Positions 1 to 8,882 of a stretch of 64,000 bases of DNA are shown here, piece after piece; within the stretch, counting starts at the first letter, position 1, and the number at the start of each line of letters is the position of its first letter. The stretch lies in contig NZ_CP181045.1 of NCBI RefSeq assembly GCF_047795645.1, positions 1,550,001 through 1,614,000 on the forward strand, read 5' to 3'. The position numbers were made by a program, and so were the translations under genes. This DNA is from Salipaludibacillus sp047795645 (GTDB taxonomy: Bacteria; Bacillota; Bacilli; Bacillales; Salisediminibacteriaceae). The notes under the pieces were generated by a model that saw only the letters and a list, made by a program, of their open reading frames with translations, had not been told where the DNA came from and made no database searches.

Positions 1-253
1 CTGGATCTCCAGTATGTACACGTACGACGTCTTTCCCTTCATACACACGTTCAACCATCAGTTGAACCATTTCTTCAAGATGCATCCCAGCGGTCTTAAT
101 TATTTCTGCTTCAGGGTTGGCTTGATCAATTAATTCATCACTTACTAAGGAATCTGCATAAAGGACCACCTCTGCTTCTTGAAGCAATTTCAAACCTTTA
201 ACTGTAATCAAACCTGGATCTCCAGGACCTGCACCTATAATTGTTATTTTCAT
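1..253 (-). CDS. cbiF: Cobalt-precorrin-4 methyltransferase, N-terminal part (cut by window edge)
   Basis: Only the first 84 codons are inside the window; the gene runs off position 1. The translation begins MKITIIGAGPGDPGLITVKG, the glycine-rich SAM-binding start of the tetrapyrrole methylase family, and continues with LYADSLVSDELI and VRVHTGDP, typical of CbiF/CobM (C11 methylation of precorrin-4). The start ATG (251-253) overlaps the stop of the upstream cbiL in a TAATG junction, so translation is probably coupled. Its place after cbiL matches the B. megaterium cobalamin operon, where cbiG and cbiA would follow. Incomplete, so the C-terminal half cannot be judged. Confidence 0.9.
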   Translation of the reverse strand, partial: MKITIIGAGPGDPGLITVKGLKLLQEAEVVLYADSLVSDELIDQANPEAEIIKTAGMHLEEMVQLMVERVYEGKDVVRVHTGDP

Positions 254-957
254 TACTTTCTCACCACCATTAATGTTAAGTATTCTAATTCCGCTCTATC
301 CAACTCATGAATATCCCAAATCACTTCCTCATCAGAGGTCACCTTCGTTACAACGGAAGCTTTCTCTAATAAATCTAGTTCACGTAAAATTTCAAGCATG
401 ACATCCATTACTTTTGCAACTTTAATAAAGATGACACAATCGTTTTCGACGATTGCCTTTTTCATAGCTTCATAGTCATCTCTTGCAGGAATAATCGCAA
501 CGTGATCATCACCTTCTGCTAAGGCAATACCGAGTCTAGAAGCAGCTCCGTTAATCGATGAAATCCCAGGTACCGTTTTGATTGTCACTTCTGGATACCG
601 CTGTTTTACAAGATTCATCATATGGATAAACGTACTGTATAAAAGCGGATCACCTTCTGTGACGAATGCAACGTCTTTCCCTATTTTAAGATGTTGCCAA
701 ATTTCCTCCACTGTATTAGACCACTCTCGCTCTAATATAATTGGATCTTTTGTCATTGGAAAAATAAGTCCCAACATTTCTTTTTCACCAGGGGTTATGT
801 AGACATCGATAATACGATGAGCGTAGCTTTTGCTTCCTTTTCTTTTTTTGGGGTAGGCGATAACATCTGCTTCTTTCAGTTTCCGAAAAGCTTTAATGGT
901 GATTAATTCTGGATCACCGGGTCCAACTCCTAAACCGTATAATGTTCCAGTCATCAT
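253..957 (-). CDS. cbiL: Cobalt-precorrin-2 C20-methyltransferase
   Basis: A 234-residue member of the SAM-dependent tetrapyrrole methylase family. It transfers a methyl group to C20 of (cobalt-)precorrin-2, an early step of corrin ring assembly in the cytoplasm. The N-terminal GLGVGPGDPELI (about residues 8-19), the central TEGDPLLYSTF and the VPGISSINGAASRLG segment (about 129-143) are the family's conserved blocks. Length is normal for CbiL. The start codon (ATGATG) overlaps the cbiET stop by 4 bases, with an AAAGGGG ribosome site just upstream. CbiL is the best assignment because of length, the DP-xLYS block and position between cbiET and cbiF. Confidence 0.92.
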   Translation of the reverse strand: MMTGTLYGLGVGPGDPELITIKAFRKLKEADVIAYPKKRKGSKSYAHRIIDVYITPGEKEMLGLIFPMTKDPIILEREWSNTVEEIWQHLKIGKDVAFVTEGDPLLYSTFIHMMNLVKQRYPEVTIKTVPGISSINGAASRLGIALAEGDDHVAIIPARDDYEAMKKAIVENDCVIFIKVAKVMDVMLEILRELDLLEKASVVTKVTSDEEVIWDIHELDRAELEYLTLMVVRK

Positions 958-2165
958 AATTCCCCTTTCTTATGTTGGGCTGTAATAATATAAATTGGAT
1001 TTAACGCATCAAAGCGTGTCAAGTTTAAAATCGGTTTACTTCTTGAAATTTGAGCAAGTGTAATCGTTGTTTCAAAACCTCTGCTCTTAAATCCATCAAC
1101 CGCTTTCATTAAGTTCTCAATTGTCACGGCATTTAAAACGATTCTCCCTTCTTTTTTTAACCGAGAGCAACAAGTGTTTAGAATGTCTTCCATACTCCCA
1201 GCAGTTCCACCTATAAAAATCGCATCTGGGTCTGGAAATGTCCCTAGGTGATCCGGTGCTTTACCTTGAATTACAGTAAAATCTGTTCGGAATTTCACTT
1301 GGTTTAATCGGCAATTTTCTAAATCGTATTCATTTTTTTCAATCGCATACACTCGGCCATATTTCGCAATCAAACTGGCTTCAATTGCAACAGAACCTGT
1401 ACATGTGCCAATATCCCAAACTGTACTACTTTCATGAAGATTTAAAGCCATGATGCTTAGCGTCCTAATTTCTTTTTTCGTCAGTAATCCTTTTTCTGGT
1501 TTTCTTTGGTGAAATTCTTCATCATCTATTCCCATTGGCCACGCTTTCACATCTTCTGTCTTTTGCAGAATGACAACATTTAGTGTAGAAAATTCTTTTG
1601 TTTCCATTTCGTCGAGACTATAAAACGCGCAGTGTTCTTTTTCGCCACCTAGGTTTTCTGCAACAAATCCGCGGTACTCAGTCATTCCAAAAGATCGTAA
1701 ATACTTTGCAATTGCAGATGGGTTATTCTCCTCATCCGTTAAGAGGGCTATTTTTTCACGCCCATTTATTCGTTGCGCTAAGCCATTTATGCTTCTGCCA
1801 TGCACACTCGTCACGTAAGCATCATCCCAACGTTCATTCATTCGAGCAAAAGCAAGTTGGATCGAGCTTAAATATGGATACACATCTACATCTAGTTTTT
1901 TGGCTAAATAACTTCCGATTCCATAATACAAAGGATCACCAGATGCTAATACAACGATTTTTCTCGTTTCTTTGCTTAAAAGGGTAACAAGCTCTGCCAG
2001 TCCTCCTTTTAAGACCTTTTTCTCACCAGTGTAATCTGGGAAGAAAGCTAATTGTCTTTCTCCCCCTACTAATATTTCACTTTCGTCTATCCATTGTTGA
2101 TAAATTGAAAGAAGGCTTTGTTTGCCTTCATCACCTATTCCTATTACCTTTATTTTCTCAGTCAT
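954..2165 (-). CDS. cbiET: Fused precorrin-6Y methyltransferase/decarboxylase CbiE-CbiT
   Basis: The 403-residue protein joins two enzymes. Residues 1 to about 200 are a CbiE-type tetrapyrrole methylase (start KIKVIGIGDEG, later ASGDPLYYGIG), which methylates C5. Residues from about 215 are a CbiT-type Rossmann methyltransferase with the SAM motif DIGTCTGSVAIEAS near residue 252, which methylates C15 and decarboxylates the acetate side chain on C12. The aerobic homologue CobL has the same fusion; B. megaterium calls it CbiET. The start overlaps the end of cbiD by 8 bases and the stop overlaps cbiL, so this is the middle of a tightly packed operon. Confidence 0.94.
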   Translation of the reverse strand: MTEKIKVIGIGDEGKQSLLSIYQQWIDESEILVGGERQLAFFPDYTGEKKVLKGGLAELVTLLSKETRKIVVLASGDPLYYGIGSYLAKKLDVDVYPYLSSIQLAFARMNERWDDAYVTSVHGRSINGLAQRINGREKIALLTDEENNPSAIAKYLRSFGMTEYRGFVAENLGGEKEHCAFYSLDEMETKEFSTLNVVILQKTEDVKAWPMGIDDEEFHQRKPEKGLLTKKEIRTLSIMALNLHESSTVWDIGTCTGSVAIEASLIAKYGRVYAIEKNEYDLENCRLNQVKFRTDFTVIQGKAPDHLGTFPDPDAIFIGGTAGSMEDILNTCCSRLKKEGRIVLNAVTIENLMKAVDGFKSRGFETTITLAQISRSKPILNLTRFDALNPIYIITAQHKKGEL

Positions 2166-3267
2166 CTTTACCTGCCTTTCCTAAAAGCGCACCCTTTAAT
2201 GTGTAGAGACTTGTTTCAATCGAGATTCCACCTTTTATCTCTTTTAGACTAGCTGTGCAACAATAGTTACAAAGAATAGTGAAGAATTCATCATACCCAT
2301 GTTCCACCATCAGATCCCCTACTTGTGATGCGGTGTTCGCACCGATGATTTGATCAAGCAGTTCTTGATTCGTTACCCCAGCATCACGCGCAACATCTGC
2401 CAAGAAGTTAAAATCAACCGATGCGCTCTTTGAATGAACCATCATTACTCCTTGTGCAACTTTGGAGAATTTCCCCATCATTCCAACTAAAGAAACTTTC
2501 TCTATTCCTTGTTTCTTACACTGCTTTAAAGTAAACCCAACAAAATCACCCATCTCAATAAATGCTTCTTCTGACAAATCAGGGTATTGTTGCATTCCGT
2601 ATTTTTCACTTCGTCCGCCTGTTGTAATGACGACTTGGTCGCAATTACTTGCTCTTGCAACACTTATCGCTTGAACAATACTAGCCATATATGCCGAACT
2701 AGAAAAGGGAATCACCGTTCCTCTTGTGCCAAGAATTGAGATCCCACCAATGATACCAAGTCGCTTATTCAGTGTTTTTTCTGCGATTTTTTCACCTTCT
2801 GGGACAGAAATGATGATGTTAATTCCTTTTTCAATACCATATGATTGCAGCACTTCAGCAGCTGTCTCACAAATCATTTTATGCGGGACTGGATTTATTG
2901 CTGCTTCTCCTACAGATACAGGAAGCCCTGGTTTTGTCACACGTCCAACACCGACACCACCATCAAGATAAATTCCAGATTTATCGGACCAACTAACCTT
3001 CGCTTTTATTAAAGCGTGATGAGTGGCATCTGGATCATCACCAGCATCTTTTATCGTTGCGGCTTCTGCAAAAGAAGGCTGAATGATACAATCATCCATT
3101 ACAAACGTGGCAAATTTCCCAACTGGTAAATAGATTGTCGAATCCAATTGCTCTTCCTTTGTAATCAATGCTACTAGTGCTGCTTTCGTTGTTGCAGTAG
3201 CACATGCACCTGTTGTAAAACCCGTTCGCATCTCCTTGTTCTCTCTTTTTTTTGCTTTCGATTCCAT
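2158..3267 (-). CDS. cbiD: Cobalt-precorrin-5B C1-methyltransferase
   Basis: A 369-residue CbiD. The family signature RTGFTTGACATATTKAA lies at about residues 14-30, followed by a GGVGVGRVTKPGL block and GTRGTVIPFSS near the middle. CbiD methylates C1 of cobalt-precorrin-5B and is a marker of the anaerobic (early cobalt insertion) B12 route, which has no homologue in the aerobic pathway. It sits 3 bases after cbiC and overlaps cbiET by 8 bases. The ribosome site (AAGGAATAG) lies inside the end of cbiC. Full length, no oddities. Confidence 0.95.
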   Translation of the reverse strand: MESKAKKRENKEMRTGFTTGACATATTKAALVALITKEEQLDSTIYLPVGKFATFVMDDCIIQPSFAEAATIKDAGDDPDATHHALIKAKVSWSDKSGIYLDGGVGVGRVTKPGLPVSVGEAAINPVPHKMICETAAEVLQSYGIEKGINIIISVPEGEKIAEKTLNKRLGIIGGISILGTRGTVIPFSSSAYMASIVQAISVARASNCDQVVITTGGRSEKYGMQQYPDLSEEAFIEMGDFVGFTLKQCKKQGIEKVSLVGMMGKFSKVAQGVMMVHSKSASVDFNFLADVARDAGVTNQELLDQIIGANTASQVGDLMVEHGYDEFFTILCNYCCTASLKEIKGGISIETSLYTLKGALLGKAGKDD

Positions 3268-3270
3268 CTT

Positions 3271-3918
3271 CTATTCCTTATCAGCTAAAAGTGATATTGC
3301 ATTTAATGCTGCAACTGTTACAGTACTCCCGCCTTTTCTACCAACGTTGGTAATAAACGGAACATCTAACTTTGCTAACTCTTCCTTTGATTCAGGCGCA
3401 GATACAAATCCAACTGGGAGTCCAACGACCAAACTAGGTTTTGCATATCCTTCTTTAATCAATCTTATTAACTCAAGTAAAGCGGTAGGTGCATTACCAA
3501 TTGCAAATATTCCACCGTCAAATTGTTCGACTGCTTTTCTCACTGAAACAATTGCTCTCGTCGTATTTAACCTTTTTGCTTCTTCCATTACATCAAGATC
3601 TGAGATAAAAACATTTACGCTTCCCCCATATTTCTCAATTCTTCCTTTACTTATACCGCTAGAAACCATTTGAACATCAGCATAGATTCGTTCCCCTTTT
3701 CGAACCGCGTTGATCCCTTTTTGAATGGCATCATCATGAAAAAGGACACTATGGCCTAATTCAAAATCAGCGGAAGCATGCACAATTCGTTGAACTACTT
3801 TATATTGTTGTTCAGTAAATTGATGTTCACCAAACTCTTCATCAATCATGGTGAAACTCTTTCCCTCAATTTCCTGTGGTTGTATCGTTAAAGGCTTAAA
3901 TTCTGTACGAAAATCCAT
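3271..3918 (-). CDS. cbiC: Precorrin-8X methylmutase
   Basis: CbiC/CobH moves the methyl group from C11 to C12, turning (cobalt-)precorrin-8 into cobyrinate. The protein has the family features HASADFELGHSVLFHDDAI (with the conserved histidine), a VQMVSSGISKGR block and VGLPVGFVSAPESKEEL near the C terminus. I chose the ATG at 3918 (MDFRTEF, 215 residues) because GGAGG lies 8 bases upstream; an ATG at 3933 would add five residues and place its codon in that ribosome site. cbiJ ends 18 bases upstream. Length fits the family. Confidence 0.93.
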   Translation of the reverse strand: MDFRTEFKPLTIQPQEIEGKSFTMIDEEFGEHQFTEQQYKVVQRIVHASADFELGHSVLFHDDAIQKGINAVRKGERIYADVQMVSSGISKGRIEKYGGSVNVFISDLDVMEEAKRLNTTRAIVSVRKAVEQFDGGIFAIGNAPTALLELIRLIKEGYAKPSLVVGLPVGFVSAPESKEELAKLDVPFITNVGRKGGSTVTVAALNAISLLADKE

Positions 3919-3935
3919 TATATCGTCCTCCATTA

Positions 3936-4703
3936 TTAGTTTTTTATAACGTCATTTATGTGTGTGAGAACATCTGCAAAATTAGAATATACATTTCCAT
4001 AATTAATCTTAGGTCTCTTAATCATGATCGCCTCAATACCAAGTTCGATTGCTGCTTCTAATTTTTCATCAACAGATCCGGCTTTCCCACTTTCCTTTGT
4101 AATCATCGTCGTAACATCATATTGCTTGTAAAGTGCCCGATTAAACTCTTTTGTAAATGGTCCTTGTATAGCTATAATATCTTTTTGCGGCAACCCTAAC
4201 TGATCACATTTTTCCATATTATCCTTTCTTGGAAGCATACGTGCAACAACACGTATATTAGGCTGATTCAGTAGTTTATTAGTAAACGTTTGTAAGGTTT
4301 TGCTTCCCGTAGTCAACATAATAACGCCTTTTTTCATAAATGCTTTATCGGCTGCTTCTTCATAGGTATCAACCATTGTTATTCCTTTATCTTCATGGGT
4401 TTGCGACTCTCGTTCGTACCGAATGTATGGGATGCCTGCTTCTTTTGCACCTAAAAGAGCATTTTTACTAGCTTCTTCTGCAAATGGATGACTAGCATCA
4501 ACAACCGCTTGAACACTTTTTTCTTTTATCATCATCGCAAATCCTTCACTTGTTAAGCGTCCAACATAGACATCTAAGTCAGCCTTTCTCATTTCTATCG
4601 CTGCATTGTCAGTAACAACAGTTGTTAGCAAATTGTGCCCAGCTTCATTTACAACAATAGCCAGCTCTCTAGCATCACTTGTTCCAGCTACAAAGAGGAT
4701 CAT
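3936..4703 (-). CDS. cbiJ: Cobalt-precorrin-6A reductase
   Basis: A 255-residue CbiJ/CobK reductase, which uses NAD(P)H to reduce the corrin macrocycle. The start MILFVAGTSDARELA is the nucleotide-binding beginning of the family. VDASHPFAEEASKNA (about residues 69-83) is its most recognisable block, followed by IPYIRYERE and a late TMITKESGKAGSVDEKLEAA. The start codon overlaps the cbiX stop by 4 bases (ATGA). No feature is out of place. Confidence 0.92.
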   Translation of the reverse strand: MILFVAGTSDARELAIVVNEAGHNLLTTVVTDNAAIEMRKADLDVYVGRLTSEGFAMMIKEKSVQAVVDASHPFAEEASKNALLGAKEAGIPYIRYERESQTHEDKGITMVDTYEEAADKAFMKKGVIMLTTGSKTLQTFTNKLLNQPNIRVVARMLPRKDNMEKCDQLGLPQKDIIAIQGPFTKEFNRALYKQYDVTTMITKESGKAGSVDEKLEAAIELGIEAIMIKRPKINYGNVYSNFADVLTHINDVIKN

Positions 4704-5572
4704 AGTTTTTGAACCTGCGCGTGGTCATGGCTGTGATCATGGTCGTGGTCGTGATGATGATGATCAATGTGTTCCATTGCTGCAATTCGATATTGGCAAG
4801 TATCACAATTCATTCTCACACTTCCGTACAATGCTTCATCAATTCTGTCTTTAATAACCGTCTTTAACCTTGAATGGAATCCAAAATATCCAGCAAGCTT
4901 GAATTCAATTCCTGGATAATCTCGTTCAAAATCGACTATCATTGCTTCAAGACGTTTCATTAGAATACCCGTAAATAAGAAATACGGAAGAATGACAATT
5001 TTTTTCGCTTCTAATTTAATACACCGTTCAACACCCTCCTTTATGAGCGGGGCTGTTACCCCCATAAAAGCTGGTTCCACTAACTTGTAATCTAGTTTTT
5101 CCCACAATAATCGAGAAATTTTATAAAAATCACTATTTGCATCCGGGTCACTCCCCCCGCGCCCTAACAAAAGCACAGCTGCACGAGAATCTTCTTCGTT
5201 GATGTTCTCACCAACCTCTTCAATACGGCTCTTACAAATTTCAATCGTTTCTTCATGAATCCCAAAAGGTCTTCCATACGTAAATCGAACGTTAGGATAC
5301 TTTTCTTTTGCTTCATCAATTGATGCTGGAATATGAATTTTCGAGTGTCCAGCTGCAAGCAACATAAGTGGAATGACATAAATGCTTGTTGCACCCTTTT
5401 TCACACATGCTTCGATACCTTGGTTTATGTTTGGTTTCTCGAACTCCAAAAAACAGGTTTCAATAAGAAGACTTTGATCTAATTGTGATTTGAGTTGTGT
5501 GATGATTTGTCTTACTTCCTCGTTCCCTTCTGGATCTCTACTTCCATGTCCGACAAGTAATACTGCTCTCAT
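4700..5572 (-). CDS. cbiX: Sirohydrochlorin cobaltochelatase with His-rich tail and Fe-S cysteines
   Basis: CbiX inserts cobalt into sirohydrochlorin, the entry step of the cobalt-early pathway. Two chelatase halves are visible: VGHGSRDPEGN near residue 7 and LLGRGGSDPDAN near residue 153. The C terminus has a CDTCQYR cysteine pair, known in B. megaterium CbiX to belong to a 4Fe-4S site, then a long His/Asp tail (rich in HDHD repeats) that may store or sequester cobalt. I start at ATG 5572 (MRAVLL, 290 residues), with GGGGAG upstream. An in-frame start at 5620 would reach into cbiH and lacks a ribosome site. Confidence 0.94.
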   Translation of the reverse strand: MRAVLLVGHGSRDPEGNEEVRQIITQLKSQLDQSLLIETCFLEFEKPNINQGIEACVKKGATSIYVIPLMLLAAGHSKIHIPASIDEAKEKYPNVRFTYGRPFGIHEETIEICKSRIEEVGENINEEDSRAAVLLLGRGGSDPDANSDFYKISRLLWEKLDYKLVEPAFMGVTAPLIKEGVERCIKLEAKKIVILPYFLFTGILMKRLEAMIVDFERDYPGIEFKLAGYFGFHSRLKTVIKDRIDEALYGSVRMNCDTCQYRIAAMEHIDHHHHDHDHDHSHDHAQVQKL

Positions 5573-5594
5573 TTTATTCTCCCCTAGCCTTCTA

Positions 5595-7235
5595 TTAGTC
5601 TCCGCATGGAGCTGGTTCAATCTCTATTTTTGGTGTCATATCCTGGTGCACAAATCCTTGAATTTTCTCGACTCGTTTGAAATACTTAAAGAATCGTTCG
5701 TTCGGATGACCTTTTTCTTTGTACTCGTAGATAATTTTTTCAATTACTTCAACGATTTTATTCGGTTCAATACCTTCAGCAACAGGTTGACCTGCATGCG
5801 CAGTCCGTCCTACTGTTTTTGCCCCTAAGAACAAATCAAACTTGCCTTTTCGAAAAACAATGCCAATGTCGTCATTTACAGCTCCATAACAAGCCATTCC
5901 GCAACCATTGAAACCAACTTTCAGACCCTTTGGTAATTCAAGACCACTTAAATTTTGATGTAATTCTTCTGCATATGGAATCGAGTCTTTTTTCTCTCCA
6001 TCACAGAAATCACATGCTTTTAATTGAAATACATCACCAAGAGGCTCAATGATAAATCCTGCGTTTTTTATTTTCTCCGTAATAACCTCTGGATTGGCTG
6101 TTGGAATACGAAGGTGCATTTGATGATGTGTTGTATACTCTATCGATCCTTCTTCTCCAACCACTTCAGCAAGAGCGATCATTTGTTTAGGGCTGAATTG
6201 CTTATTAACAATCCCTGGACTAATCGCAAACTCAAAAATAGACACCATCGGATTACTCACTGTCTTTACTCCTTGTCTTTCTGCCGACACACCATCCAAT
6301 AGGGAAAGTGCCTCTTCAGCAAGTTCTAGAGAGGTGGTATGTGGAACATCCCCTACTTTTTCAGCCTCACTCGCTTCGGTTTCGACATTAGTCATATCAT
6401 TTTTTCCTTTGTGCAGTGCCCATGGTTCATTTTCTTTGCGTAATCGTTCATGCGGTTTTAATCGTTGGTCCTTTGTATTTAACGTATACTTACGCTGATA
6501 TCCTCTTGGTGTGATGATTTTGTTGTCGTAGAGGAAAGTAGAAGAATTCCCAATAATAACCGTTGTTAACATCCCGATATCATAATTCAGCATGTTCTCT
6601 AGATCAGTTATGACGATTTCTTCTCGTTCACGATATGCACTTTTCACAAGTCCAACCGGTGTATTAGGTTCACGGTACTTTAGTAGAATTCTTTGAGCTT
6701 CTTGGATTTGCCGCGTTCTCCGACCACTTTTGGGGTTATAGAGACTTATCACAAAATCAGCTTGTCCAGCAGCATCAATTCTTTTTTCAATTAATTCCCA
6801 TGGAGTTAAGTGATCACTTAAACTAATTGTACATGCATCATGCATGATCGGTGCTCCAAGTAATGAAGCACAAGAATTAATTGCGGATATGCCAGGAACG
6901 ACCTCAACACTTACCCCCGATTCTTCTTTCCAACCTTTTTCAATCAAAACTTCATAAACAAGACCAGCCATTCCGTAAACTCCTGCATCACCGCTTGAAA
7001 TAACAGCGACAGTTTTTCCTTCTTCAGCAACACGAACCGCTGCTTGAGCTCGACTTACCTCTTCAGACATTCCTGTACTGATAATCTCTTGATCTGTTAA
7101 TAGATTTTCAATTAACTCAACATACGTTTTATATCCAATAATATAATCACTCTCTTGAATCGCTTCTTGTGCTCTTTTCGTGATGTGGTCAAAACTCCCA
7201 GGCCCAAAACCGATAATGAGTAGTTTTCCAACCAT
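5595..7235 (-). CDS. cbiH: Precorrin-3B C17-methyltransferase fused to a sirohaem/Fe-S reductase-like domain (CbiH60)
   Basis: A 546-residue protein. Residues 1 to about 240 are a CbiH methylase (start KLLIIGFGPGSFDHIT, later ISSGDAGVYGMAGL and VPGISAINSCASLLGAP), which contracts the ring and methylates C17. After a linker, residues from about 300 resemble a nitrite/sulfite reductase half-domain with CDFCDG and FNGCGMACYGAVNDD, cysteines that would hold a 4Fe-4S cluster. This is the CbiH60 architecture of B. megaterium. The gene lies 39 bases after cbiW and is followed within 22 bases by cbiX. The fused domain is thought to help the ring-contraction redox step. Confidence 0.94.
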   Translation of the reverse strand: MVGKLLIIGFGPGSFDHITKRAQEAIQESDYIIGYKTYVELIENLLTDQEIISTGMSEEVSRAQAAVRVAEEGKTVAVISSGDAGVYGMAGLVYEVLIEKGWKEESGVSVEVVPGISAINSCASLLGAPIMHDACTISLSDHLTPWELIEKRIDAAGQADFVISLYNPKSGRRTRQIQEAQRILLKYREPNTPVGLVKSAYREREEIVITDLENMLNYDIGMLTTVIIGNSSTFLYDNKIITPRGYQRKYTLNTKDQRLKPHERLRKENEPWALHKGKNDMTNVETEASEAEKVGDVPHTTSLELAEEALSLLDGVSAERQGVKTVSNPMVSIFEFAISPGIVNKQFSPKQMIALAEVVGEEGSIEYTTHHQMHLRIPTANPEVITEKIKNAGFIIEPLGDVFQLKACDFCDGEKKDSIPYAEELHQNLSGLELPKGLKVGFNGCGMACYGAVNDDIGIVFRKGKFDLFLGAKTVGRTAHAGQPVAEGIEPNKIVEVIEKIIYEYKEKGHPNERFFKYFKRVEKIQGFVHQDMTPKIEIEPAPCGD

Positions 7236-7274
7236 CGCACATTCCTCCTTTTATTAACTGGAAATTCGAAAAAA

Positions 7275-7658
7275 CTAATCCTCTCTTTTGGTTACTTTTG
7301 AAATGCCTTTAATTCTATCAGTAGTATTTTCAGCTAGCATTTCTCCATTTTCAAAGTCGTAAATTAATGATCGTTGTAAATCGATGGAAGAATCTTGATG
7401 ACTTTTAATAATAGATTTACCAACCTCTGGAGATGTAGCAGAATACCAATTCCCCTCAGGATAAACAATGACTACACAAGCATCCTTACAACGTCCATTA
7501 CATTTAGTCCTAGACGTGTGAATTTGTTCATCTAATTCAAGATTGTTTATTTCTTCTCGGATGGCAAGAGTAATTTCTTCCCCTTCTTTCCTCATACAAC
7601 TAGATCCATTACAGATCAAAACATGTTTTTTTGTTCCCGTTAAATTCCAAGTAGTCAT
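7275..7658 (-). CDS. cbiW: Thioredoxin-like [2Fe-2S] ferredoxin, CbiW-type
   Basis: A 127-residue protein with cysteines in CNGSSC (near residue 18) and CNGRCKDAC (near residue 53), the pattern of thioredoxin-fold [2Fe-2S] ferredoxins. In B. megaterium the first gene of the cobalamin operon, cbiW, is a small redox protein in the same position before cbiH60, so an electron-transfer role in ring contraction is likely (inference). Start chosen at ATG 7658 (MTTWNLTG) with AAAGGAG 9 bases upstream; a longer reading frame to 7709 has no ribosome site. Acidic C-terminal third. Confidence 0.85.
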   Translation of the reverse strand: MTTWNLTGTKKHVLICNGSSCMRKEGEEITLAIREEINNLELDEQIHTSRTKCNGRCKDACVVIVYPEGNWYSATSPEVGKSIIKSHQDSSIDLQRSLIYDFENGEMLAENTTDRIKGISKVTKRED

Positions 7659-7769
7659 AAAAAAAACTCCTTTATTAGTTATGAATATACTTATAATAAT
7701 CAAGTTCATAAGAATGCAACTTTGCTAATGATAGAAATGTAAATACTCTATTTATGATTAGATAAGGTT

Positions 7770-8771
7770 TTATTCATATAACCCATCTACTAAAATATCT
7801 AGCGCCGATGGAACTCTCACCCCTTCAGCTGCAACAGATAATGGCATAATAATAAAGTGCTCTTCTTTTATTGCCGTCACATCCGTTAAAGCAGGGTGAT
7901 TCAATAATTGCTTTCTTTTATCTTCTGCTGTCGTCTCCCCATAATCAACAATCACAATCACTTCTGGATCTCGTTCCACCACTTCTTCCCAACTCACTTC
8001 TCCCCAATTACTATCAATATCATTAAAAATATTTGTCGCTCCAGCCATCATAATGATTGAATTCAAGAAATTTTGTCCTGAGGTAAATGGCGCCGTATCC
8101 CCACTATCAAAGACAAATACACGCACAGTCTCTTCATCTTTTGGAATTGTTTCTTCAATGTTCACTAACTCTGTTTTCATCTCATTAATAAGCTTTTCTC
8201 CTCGTTCAACAACGTTAAAAATTTCGGAGATATTACGAATATCTTGATAAATATCCTCAATGCCTGGTCCAATAATACTCGATGATTCATGTAAGTAAGC
8301 ATTGACGCCAAATTTCTCAAGTTGCTCAACAGTACCTATATTGTCTTCGTTGAAAGCACTAGTCCACCCTGCATAAGCAAAGTCAGGCTCTTCTTCCAAA
8401 AACACCTCTTGTGATGGATATTGATCAGACAATACTGGAATTTTTTCATATGTATCTTTAAATTCAGGTAAAACTTCATCGTCAAGATAAGCCGTACCAA
8501 CCAAGTATTCTTCTAAACCAAGAGCTAGAAAGACTTCTGTTACGTGTTGATTTAAAGTGACAGCACGTTGAGGAACTTCTGTAAAAACAAGCGTACGATC
8601 TTCATTTTCAATTTCTACAACACCATATTCTTCTTCATTCTTTTCAACTGCTTCTAGATCGTTTCCATTTTCTTGACTATTACTTGAATTAGCTTCTCCC
8701 GTTGCACCACAACCCATTAATAATGCAATAAACGTACTGATTATAAAGACCATTTGAATTTTTCTAGTCAT
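7770..8771 (-). CDS. btuF: Cobalamin/corrinoid ABC transporter, substrate-binding lipoprotein
   Basis: A 333-residue periplasmic-binding-type protein. It begins with a lipoprotein signal ending in LLMGC, so it should be anchored to the outer face of the membrane by Cys21. After an acidic, Asn/Ser/Glu-rich linker comes the BtuF/FecB-type fold (PQRAVTLNQHVTEVFLALGLE, later DYGETTAEDKR). The upstream riboswitch points to cobalamin or cobinamide as ligand rather than an Fe-siderophore, although the fold alone cannot tell. It lies 111 bases after the ATPase gene and 111 before cbiW. Confidence 0.85.
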   Translation of the reverse strand: MTRKIQMVFIISTFIALLMGCGATGEANSSNSQENGNDLEAVEKNEEEYGVVEIENEDRTLVFTEVPQRAVTLNQHVTEVFLALGLEEYLVGTAYLDDEVLPEFKDTYEKIPVLSDQYPSQEVFLEEEPDFAYAGWTSAFNEDNIGTVEQLEKFGVNAYLHESSSIIGPGIEDIYQDIRNISEIFNVVERGEKLINEMKTELVNIEETIPKDEETVRVFVFDSGDTAPFTSGQNFLNSIIMMAGATNIFNDIDSNWGEVSWEEVVERDPEVIVIVDYGETTAEDKRKQLLNHPALTDVTAIKEEHFIIMPLSVAAEGVRVPSALDILVDGLYE

Positions 8772-8882
8772 CTTTCATACCCCTTTTTCATTTATTGTTA
8801 TGACGAATCTCGTTTGGATGATCTACTAAATTGTGCAAATCTACTTAACCATGATGTTCTTACCCATTTCTATTTTTCTATA

